A stretch of 42,982 nucleotides of DNA from Nonomuraea sp. MG754425 (GTDB lineage: Bacteria > Actinomycetota > Actinomycetes > Streptosporangiales > Streptosporangiaceae): NCBI RefSeq assembly GCF_021699195.1, contig NZ_SSXE01000073.1, forward strand, positions 1 through 42,982. The letters are read 5' to 3'. Below the pieces are notes generated by a model. It was not told the origin of the DNA. It ran no database searches and saw only the letters and a program-made list of their open reading frames with translations. The position numbers and the translations under genes are program-made. Positions 37,638 through 42,982 of the stretch are shown here, one piece after another (position 1 is the first letter of the stretch; every line of letters begins with the position of its first letter).

Positions 37638-38582
37638 TCAGGCGACGACCAGCGACTCGGCCCGGAACTCGCGTCCGGCCACGATCTCGGAGACGAACCC
37701 GTCGGGCCCGACGGGGCGATCGCCGATCAGGGTGACCCGGTGCAGGGTTCGCCGGACGTCGAGGTGGTCGAGGTCCGTCGGGGCGAGATGGGCGGTGGCC
37801 CGGTTGTCCCAGAAGGCGAGGCTGCCCGGCTGCCAGCGGAAGCGGACGGTGTACTCAGGGCGGGTGATGTGCTCGTAGAGCAGGTCCAGGAGGCGTCGGC
37901 TCTCCACGGGAGACAGGCCCACGATGTGATCGGTGAACCCGGGGTTGACGAACAACACCCGCTCCCCGGTCTCCGGGTGCACACGCACCACTGGGTGGAT
38001 CGACACGAGCAGGTTGTCGTTGATCCGCCGGACGAGCGTGTCGTCCCCGTCGGCCGGCCGGTAACCGGCCAGGAACCGGTGCTCGGCGCGCAGGCCGTCC
38101 ACGAAGCCGCGCAGTGGCTCCGACAGCCCCTCGTACGCGGCGGCCAGGTTGGTCCACTGGGTGTCGCCGCCGAACTCCGGCACGGTCTCGGCCCGCAGGA
38201 TCGAGGCGGCCGGCGGGTTGACGGCGGCGGTCACGTCGGTGTGCCAGCCGGAGTGGTAGGAGTACTGCCGCCTGCGGCGTTCGCGCTGGTCCGCGCCGTA
38301 GCGGGCCTCGTAGCGGCGCGGGTCGATGGTGAGGATCTGCGGGTGCTCCTCCGGCGGGGCGTCCTCGTGCGGGTGGGCGTGGGTGAGCTCGCCGAACTGG
38401 CGGGCGAAGGCGATCTGGGTTCCGTGGTCGAGGGTCTGGCCACGGAAGAAGAGCGCCTTGTACGTGAGCAGGGCGTGGCGGATCTCCTCGACCGTGCTCG
38501 GGTCGAGGGAGTGGGAGAGATCGACGCCGGTGATCTCGGCGCCGATGTGCCCGGCGACGCGCTTGATCGTGAGAATGGACAT
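37638..38582 (-). CDS. TauD/AtsK-type 2-oxoglutarate- and Fe(II)-dependent dioxygenase
   Basis: A 314 aa TauD/TfdA-family enzyme. Family members hydroxylate the carbon next to sulfonate or sulfate so that sulfite or sulfate is released. The iron-binding triad is visible: His114 and Asp116 in GWHTDVT, and His265 in WDNRATAH. The Arg that binds 2-oxoglutarate is Arg277 or Arg278 in VRRTLHRVTL. The ASILRAETVPEFGGDTQWTN segment is closer to AtsK-type alkylsulfatases (P. putida AtsK, Mycobacterium Rv3406) than to strict taurine dioxygenases, so an alkyl sulfate or sulfonate substrate is likely. ATG 38582 has AGGAG about 9 nt upstream. A Cys-containing leader peptide and the proposed sulfur operator lie upstream. 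The enzyme is cytoplasmic. Confidence 0.9.
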   Translation of the reverse strand: MSILTIKRVAGHIGAEITGVDLSHSLDPSTVEEIRHALLTYKALFFRGQTLDHGTQIAFARQFGELTHAHPHEDAPPEEHPQILTIDPRRYEARYGADQRERRRRQYSYHSGWHTDVTAAVNPPAASILRAETVPEFGGDTQWTNLAAAYEGLSEPLRGFVDGLRAEHRFLAGYRPADGDDTLVRRINDNLLVSIHPVVRVHPETGERVLFVNPGFTDHIVGLSPVESRRLLDLLYEHITRPEYTVRFRWQPGSLAFWDNRATAHLAPTDLDHLDVRRTLHRVTLIGDRPVGPDGFVSEIVAGREFRAESLVVA

Positions 38583-38640
38583 GCTGCAGCGCTCCTGAAG
38601 GATGGAGTGTGAAAAGGGGAGGCCGGGGATGCGGGACAGG

Positions 38641-38700
38641 TCACCGCGTGGCACAGAGGGCGCTCGCCTGCCGCCGGAGGTCGACGTGGAGGCGAGCCAC
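38641..38700 (-). CDS. Cys-containing leader peptide upstream of the dioxygenase gene
   Basis: GTG-started 19-residue peptide MARLHVDLRRQASALCATR, ending 58 bp before the dioxygenase ATG. The (R)(L/H)HVDLxRxxSAxC pattern is that of the short 'putative leader peptides' annotated before sulfur-assimilation and transport genes in many actinomycetes. The single Cys is the fourth residue from the end and uses TGT, a rare codon in this GC-rich genome. Ribosome slowing at Cys during sulfur starvation could control the dioxygenase gene. No classical attenuator hairpin with U-run is visible in the 58-bp spacer, so the mechanism is open. Confidence 0.65.
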   Translation of the reverse strand: MARLHVDLRRQASALCATR

Positions 38701-38744
38701 CAGAAGCTCGCTGCTCTTCACAACGCCGATCTTGCGCGGGATTC

Positions 38745-38761
38745 CCTACAAATGCAATAGG
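38745..38761. promoter_or_regulatory. Proposed sulfur-regulon operator, site B
   Basis: CCTACAAATGCAATAGG fits CCT(A/G)(C/T)-N7-(A/G)TAGG. It is part of a larger dyad ATTCCCTA-N9-TAGGGATT (38741-38765). On the minus strand a TTGAAA (complement of 38763-38768) abuts it, so it probably covers the dioxygenase/leader promoter. It lies 45 bp upstream of the leader-peptide start. Confidence 0.5.
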
Positions 38762-38768
38762 GATTTCA

Positions 38769-39282
38769 AGATTCATGCATATTAGGTAGGAAATGTTGGC
38801 TTTTTGGTGAGTGGCGGCGCGCGGACGACTGCGGATGCGTGCCGATGGGGCACCAACGAACGCCCACCGCAGCGCGGCCTCGGCCACCACCACGACATGA
38901 TCCCGCCGAGCCCCAAGCACCATCGCCACTCCCACCCGCGCACCCACATGCCCACGCCCGCGCCCGCCTGCGCCTGTCCGTTCTGGCCCACTCGCGCCTG
39001 GCCCCCACGCCGTCGGACGGCCCGCGAAATGCCGCAGCCATCCACGCCGATGCAACGCACGTCACCATCGCTTCCACGGCGGTCATCTCCGCAACCGCCA
39101 CGCCGCCGCCACCGGGACCGGCGCCGGCGCTGGCAATGCTTGTCCGCATTCGGTGGCCCCTCCATGTCCGCGATCATCCGGTTGCGGCGACAGCGCCCCA
39201 GGTCGAGCCGGGACGCTACGCCCCGGCGGGGGCCTTGTCACCGCAACGGGAGCCCGTCAGAAGGCCCGCCGGCGTCCGGGAT
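38769..39282. other. 514-bp stretch without a supportable gene
   Basis: This lies between the dioxygenase promoter and the 3' end of the second LLM gene. Open frames exist on both strands but are His/Pro/Ala/Arg-rich with no family motif, signal or ribosome site, so I do not call them. An AT-rich patch at 38761-38815, including ATTAGGTAGGAAATG, probably belongs to the dioxygenase promoter region. A decayed gene is possible. Confidence 0.5.
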
Positions 39283-40341
39283 TCAGTCGCGCAGTAGCGG
39301 AAGGAGTTGGTTGCCCTGCCGCTTGATCTCCGGCAGGTAAGGGGTGTCGGAGAGGACGAAGTGGGTGATTCCGAGGGCCTGGTAGTTGCGTAGCGACTTC
39401 GCCACGTCCTCGGCCGAGCCGACCAGCCAGGTGGTGCCCGCGCCGCCCCCGCCGTACTTGCCGGGGGTGGTGTAGAGGTTGTCGTCCAGCACCTCTCCCC
39501 GGGCGGCCAGGTCGAGCAGCCGCCGCTGGCCGACGGCGGCGCGCCAGTTCGGGTCGCGGGAGACGGCGCCCTTCGCCATCTCCGCGACCTTGGCCTCGGC
39601 GTCGGCCCAGGCCTGTTCGGTGGTGTCGCGTACCAGGGTGGTGATCCTCAGCCCGAACTCCAGCGGTGGGTGTTCGCGGCCGAGATGTTCGCTGAACTGC
39701 TTGAGGCGCGCGATCCGCGCGGCGACGCCGTCGAGCGGCTCACCCCAGAAGAGCTGGACGTCGGCCTCGGTGGCGGCCACCCGCTCGGCGGCCTCCGAAG
39801 CGCCGCCGAAGTACAGCCGGGGGTGCCTGCGCCCGCCTCGCACCACGGGGCGCGGCACCACGGTGGACCCGGTGACGCCGAAATGCTCACCGTGATGGGT
39901 GACGTCCTCCTCGGTCCACAACCTGCGGACGATCCGCATGAACTCCTTGGTACGGCCGTAACGATGCGCCTGGTCGCCCTCGGTGTCGCCGTACGCCGCC
40001 AGGTTGTCCTTGCCCGACACGATGTTGATCAGCACCCGCCCGCCGGTGAGGTGGTCCAGCGTCGCGGCGGCGGAGGCGAAGTTGGCTGGACGCCAGTAGC
40101 CCGGCCGAACCGCGATCAGCGGCTGGAACGTCGTCGTCCGCGCGGCCAGTGCGGTCGCGACCGTGAAGGTGTCGGGACGGCCCCAGCCGGTGCCGATGAG
40201 CGCACCGCCCCATCCGTGCTCCTCCAGGGCCTCGGCGTGGTTGCTGAGAGTTTCCAGGCTGTTGTGGCCGATGACGGTGTCGTCTCCGCGATGGCCAGGC
40301 TTGGCCTGGTTCGGGATGTACCAGAGGAACTGGAGGCTCAT
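39283..40341 (-). CDS. SsuD-like LLM flavin monooxygenase lacking classical SsuD active-site residues
   Basis: A 352 aa LLM-class monooxygenase with the SsuD fold: MSLQFLWYIPN, ATLDHLTGGRVLINIVSG, YGRTKEFMRIVRRLW, LYFGGASEAAERVAA, TTWLVGSAEDVAKSLRNYQALGITHFVLSDTPYLPE. At the positions of E. coli SsuD Cys54, Arg226-X-His228, Arg297 and Tyr331 it has GTGWGRPD (no Cys), LRITTL (Arg kept, Thr for His), a GGGGAGTTW loop (no Arg) and SDTPYLPE (Thr for Tyr). It is therefore a sister enzyme, probably with a different organosulfur substrate. The start ATG has AGGAAG upstream. The proposed sulfur operator lies 35 bp upstream, and the TetR gene further up may be its regulator. Confidence 0.87.
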   Translation of the reverse strand: MSLQFLWYIPNQAKPGHRGDDTVIGHNSLETLSNHAEALEEHGWGGALIGTGWGRPDTFTVATALAARTTTFQPLIAVRPGYWRPANFASAAATLDHLTGGRVLINIVSGKDNLAAYGDTEGDQAHRYGRTKEFMRIVRRLWTEEDVTHHGEHFGVTGSTVVPRPVVRGGRRHPRLYFGGASEAAERVAATEADVQLFWGEPLDGVAARIARLKQFSEHLGREHPPLEFGLRITTLVRDTTEQAWADAEAKVAEMAKGAVSRDPNWRAAVGQRRLLDLAARGEVLDDNLYTTPGKYGGGGAGTTWLVGSAEDVAKSLRNYQALGITHFVLSDTPYLPEIKRQGNQLLPLLRD

Positions 40342-40375
40342 ACGCGTCTTCCTGTTCTGTCCGGGTTTGCGAAAA

Positions 40376-40392
40376 CCTATTCTTCCTATAGG
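40376..40392. promoter_or_regulatory. Proposed sulfur-regulon operator, site C
   Basis: CCTATTCTTCCTATAGG fits CCT(A/G)(C/T)-N7-(A/G)TAGG and also contains an overlapping perfect TTCCTATAGGAA palindrome (40383-40394). It sits 35 bp upstream of the second LLM gene's ATG in an AT-rich island within GC-rich DNA, so it should overlap the promoter. The rest of 40393-40662 shows no gene. Confidence 0.5.
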
Positions 40393-40662
40393 AAAAGTAT
40401 AGTTTCTCGCGCGGCGGCGCTCCAGACAGCCGGGCGAGGGCGCGGAAGGTGCCCTTGCGTAAGGCGTCGGACTGGTGATGACGGCAAGGCGGTGCCGTTC
40501 GCGGGTGGTCGGCGGGGCCGATGGGCATCGTCGAGCGGGGATTCGTTCACTCGTGCCTGGGATGTGCCCTCGTTCGCGAGGTCGGCGTCTGTGGCCGCCG
40601 CAGCCGTTCCGCCTCGGCTCTTGCACCGGAGAACTGCCGTCGCGGGACGCTCGGAACGCCCG

Positions 40663-41280
40663 TCAACTGTTCAGGCGATCCCCGGCAGGCGGCGGGACGA
40701 GCAGCGACAACATCGTCCTGATCAGCACCGGCTCCACCTCCTCGGGAGCGAGCCGGCCCGCCTCCCGCTCCTGCGCGGCGCTGTGGATGATCGAGAAGAA
40801 CGTCGTCACCAGCCACGGCAGGGGCAGGTCGTCGCGGAAGTCGCCATCGCGCTGCCCACGTGCGATGAGGCGCTCGACCCGCCGCAACGGGGCCTCGTGG
40901 TGCTCCCTGATCCGTTCCGTGGCCAGCACGCGATCGGCCGCCACGAACAGCCGGCGATGCCGGTCGAGGACCTCCCAGGACGACCGCAGCAGCCCTGCCA
41001 TGGCCTGCGGCGCGGGCTCGGTGTCGAGCGAACCGTCCGCGAGCACGTCGTCCGCCATGCCCACCGCGTGATCGAGCACAGCGTCCACCAGCGCCTCGCG
41101 TGAGGGGAAAAGTCCGTACAAGGCGGCCCGTCCTACCCCGGCGGCCTTGGCGATGTCGGCCACGCTGGCGGCGGGGTCGGCGCTGAGCAGCCGCGTCCCG
41201 GCTTCGAGGATCGCGGCGATGTTGCGTTCGGCGTCCGCGCGTCTGGCGGGCACCGGCTCTCGTCCCGCGGACTTGACCAT
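40663..41280 (-). CDS. TetR-family transcriptional regulator
   Basis: A 205 aa TetR/AcrR protein with the helix-turn-helix SVADIAKAAGVGRAALYGLFPSREALVDAV (key GVGRAALYGLFPSRE) and a helical C-terminal domain with WEVLDRHRRLFVAADRVLATERI. ATG 41280 has AGGGTGA upstream. It is on the same strand as the SsuD-like LLM gene, 321 bp away, and is the only regulator close to any sulfur gene in the window. It is therefore a candidate, but unproven, binder of the 17-bp sulfur operator. An inverted repeat at 41468-41484 could instead be its own operator. Confidence 0.88.
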   Translation of the reverse strand: MVKSAGREPVPARRADAERNIAAILEAGTRLLSADPAASVADIAKAAGVGRAALYGLFPSREALVDAVLDHAVGMADDVLADGSLDTEPAPQAMAGLLRSSWEVLDRHRRLFVAADRVLATERIREHHEAPLRRVERLIARGQRDGDFRDDLPLPWLVTTFFSIIHSAAQEREAGRLAPEEVEPVLIRTMLSLLVPPPAGDRLNS

Positions 41281-41467
41281 GCGATCACCCTACGACGCAC
41301 GGTCCCCACAGCCCGGGAAGGACGCCCGGGTCGCGAGCCTGCGACCGGCCGATTTTCGAAGCGGCCCGCGTGTCTCCGCAAGGACAGACCGGGACGAACG
41401 GCTTCCGCTGGAACGAGAAGGTCGCTCTCGGAGCGGCTGAATTCTCCGGCGAAGACGCCGGCTTGCA

Positions 41468-41484
41468 CCTGACGTGGCGTCAGG
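41468..41484. promoter_or_regulatory. Inverted repeat CCTGACG-TGG-CGTCAGG
   Basis: A perfect 7-bp dyad with a 3-bp spacer in the 423-bp stretch 41281-41703 between the TetR gene and the HEAT-like gene. A third TGACG word lies at 41498-41502. It is plausible as a dimeric-repressor site for either gene. Otherwise the stretch shows no gene I can support. Confidence 0.4.
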
Positions 41485-41703
41485 ACCTAGCTTTACTGAC
41501 GTGCTCGGCGAGCGGGCACGGGGCGCCTTCCTCATGACCGTCTCGCGCGCGACCGGCCCAGCCGACCTCTTCGCGACCGCAGTGTTGCGGGGACGCGCCG
41601 GCCAGCGGTCGATCGCCTGATGGCTGATCGGCATGCCGTAGCCATACCGCGTTTCGCTAGAAAGGAAGGCTTCATCGATGTCCTGTGCTCGAAAGGCTCA
41701 CGC

Positions 41704-42948
41704 ATGCACGACGTGCTCCCACCGCTGCTGGTCACTCCACCATGGGAGCGGAATCTGCCGCTGGTTCACGGGCTGCTGCCGCCCAGCGAGCGGGTCGTCG
41801 ACTGGCAACCGGGTGAACGCGAGGACTGGCAGTCGAGGCAACCGAACACCCGGCCCACCTTCACCGCCGCCCTCAGGGAGACCTATGGGCTGGAGGGATG
41901 GGAAGGGGTGGTGCGGGCGTATCTGGACGGGCAGATCACCCGCGAGCCCGCCCTGTTCTCCCTGTTCACGTACGGCCCCGAAGAACTCGTCCGGCCGTTG
42001 CTGGCAGACTGGCACCCGACGCTCAGCCGCGGCTCCGACTTCTCGATCCTGCGGGCCGTCACGCTGCGGTTCGGGGCCGACGCCCACCACGTGGTGTTCC
42101 CCAATGCCAAGGCACACCGGTCGGGCTGGGCGCTGATGCCCTTGCGCGACGTCGAGGTGGCCCGGTTGATGGCCGCCTGGCTCGGTATGGCCGCCGTGCG
42201 TCACCAGGCGTGTGCGTGGCTCGATCGGCACGGGCCGGCAGCGGTGCCGTTCCTGGTGCCGGACGCGCTCGGCGTGAGGCGCACGCTTCGCGACAAGGCC
42301 GGGCCGGCGCTGCTGCGCATCGCGTCCCGGTGCGGCGACGCGGGTGTGGTGGAGGCGGCCGGCCGGTATGGCGATCACGCCGCGTACGCCGTCGAGCAGC
42401 TTCTGGACGGCGGGGGGCCTGTGGGAACGCCGCGCAAGGTCCCCTGGCTGGACATCGAGGTGCTGCCCGAGGTGCGCCTGTGGGGCGGCCGGGCGCTCCC
42501 TCGCGACTCGGTGAAGCACCTGATCGGCGCGCTCACCCTGTCTCCATGCGTCCAGCGGGACGAACTGGCCGAGAGCTGCCCGGGGCTCGTGGACGCCCTC
42601 GACCATTGTGACCCCGCGTCGCTGGCGGTGTTCGGCTGGGCCGTCGTCGAGGCGTGGAAGGCGGCCGGGATGCCGTCCGGCGACCAGTGGGTGCTCGACC
42701 AGCTCATCTGGCTGGGAGACGACGACACCACGCGACAACTCGGGGCCTTGGTGGCGAACTGTCCGGTGAGCCTGGCCAAGCACATCCCGGAGGTGCTGGG
42801 GGAGATCGGCACCGATGTGGCACTCGAACAGTTGGAGCGCATCGCGGCGCGCGCCGACGCAGGGGTGTCTCGTGCTGCCAGGAAGCGACTCGCCTGGGCC
42901 ATCGAGCAGCGCCAACTCGCGATGACGTCGGTCGAAGGGGAAGCCTGA
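41704..42948 (+). CDS. Helical-repeat protein resembling the N-terminal part of MolR/DUF4132 proteins
   Basis: A 414 aa cytoplasmic protein made of Ala/Leu-rich helical pairs suggestive of HEAT repeats (for example RHQACAWLDRHGPAAVPFLVPDAL, KAGPALLRIASRCGDAGVVEAAGRYG). It opens with LPPLLVTPPWERNLP, a phrase I associate with MolR/DUF4132-type proteins, which are usually above 1000 aa. It stops at TGA 42946-42948 without the later DUF4132 region, so it is either a short family member or a gene broken near the window edge. ATG 41704 has AAAGG 9 nt upstream. An in-frame ATG at 41620 would add 28 residues. No function assigned. Confidence 0.6.
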   Translation: MHDVLPPLLVTPPWERNLPLVHGLLPPSERVVDWQPGEREDWQSRQPNTRPTFTAALRETYGLEGWEGVVRAYLDGQITREPALFSLFTYGPEELVRPLLADWHPTLSRGSDFSILRAVTLRFGADAHHVVFPNAKAHRSGWALMPLRDVEVARLMAAWLGMAAVRHQACAWLDRHGPAAVPFLVPDALGVRRTLRDKAGPALLRIASRCGDAGVVEAAGRYGDHAAYAVEQLLDGGGPVGTPRKVPWLDIEVLPEVRLWGGRALPRDSVKHLIGALTLSPCVQRDELAESCPGLVDALDHCDPASLAVFGWAVVEAWKAAGMPSGDQWVLDQLIWLGDDDTTRQLGALVANCPVSLAKHIPEVLGEIGTDVALEQLERIAARADAGVSRAARKRLAWAIEQRQLAMTSVEGEA

Positions 42949-42982
42949 CGAAGAACTCCGGGGCTTGACCATCGGGGGGGGC

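Noticed and set aside
38839..39297. Open frames of about 130-180 codons between the dioxygenase and second LLM gene
   Set aside because: His/Pro/Arg-rich translations, no ribosome sites, no recognisable motif; kept as a gene-free stretch.

Overview
The window is high-GC DNA from an actinomycete. Strong G/C third-position bias, many ATGA/GTGA stop-start overlaps, GTG starts, leaderless-looking promoters (TANNNT about 7 nt before a start codon), a DmdR/IdeR-like iron box and a Streptomyces-style starch amylase all fit. A member of the Streptosporangiales (Nonomuraea-like) is my guess, but no marker gene proves it. I see no rRNA, tRNA, CRISPR array, insertion sequence or phage gene.

Positions 1-15565 are an organosulfur-scavenging locus. 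It opens with an SsuB-SsuA-SsuC type sulfonate importer (+). A minus-strand operon follows: SfnC/DszC-like flavin monooxygenase, SsuD-like alkanesulfonate monooxygenase, second SfnC/DszC-like monooxygenase. A short divergent promoter leads to a large plus-strand operon: two tandem family-5 substrate-binding lipoproteins, two Dpp-type permeases, a fused DppD-DppF ATPase, a third SfnC/DszC-like enzyme and an NtaA/DszA/CmoJ-type LLM monooxygenase. The likely scheme is uptake of sulfonates and of larger thioether- or peptide-like sulfur compounds, S-oxygenation by acyl-CoA-dehydrogenase-fold flavoenzymes, and C-S cleavage by reduced-flavin LLM enzymes. No flavin reductase is visible.

Positions 15526-23603 are unrelated accessory genes: a DUF418 membrane protein, an aldo/keto reductase, a macrolide-type glycosyltransferase divergent from a TetR regulator across a 30-bp perfect palindrome, a secreted GH13 alpha-amylase with CBM20 under a 27-bp operator-like palindrome, and an SNF2-family helicase.

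Positions 23664-30943 hold a 1311-residue soluble poly-HAMP hybrid histidine kinase, a DHA2-type drug exporter with its TetR regulator, and a PPOX-fold flavoprotein behind a predicted iron box. Positions 31084-37400 carry mostly uncharacterised proteins (DUF1801, a membrane-anchored protein, DUF1963), an APC amino-acid permease, a Gly/Ser-rich two-TM protein with a poly-Asp run, and a 52-residue membrane protein.

Positions 37593-41280 return to sulfur: a TauD/AtsK-type dioxygenase preceded by a Cys-containing 19-residue leader peptide, an SsuD-like LLM enzyme lacking the classical SsuD active-site residues, and a TetR regulator. A 17-bp inverted repeat, CCT(A/G)(C/T)-N7-(A/G)TAGG, lies upstream of the divergent sulfur operons (6401), the dioxygenase (38745) and the second LLM gene (40376). 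It suggests one sulfur regulon spanning both ends of the window. The window closes with a protein resembling the N-terminal part of MolR/DUF4132 proteins.
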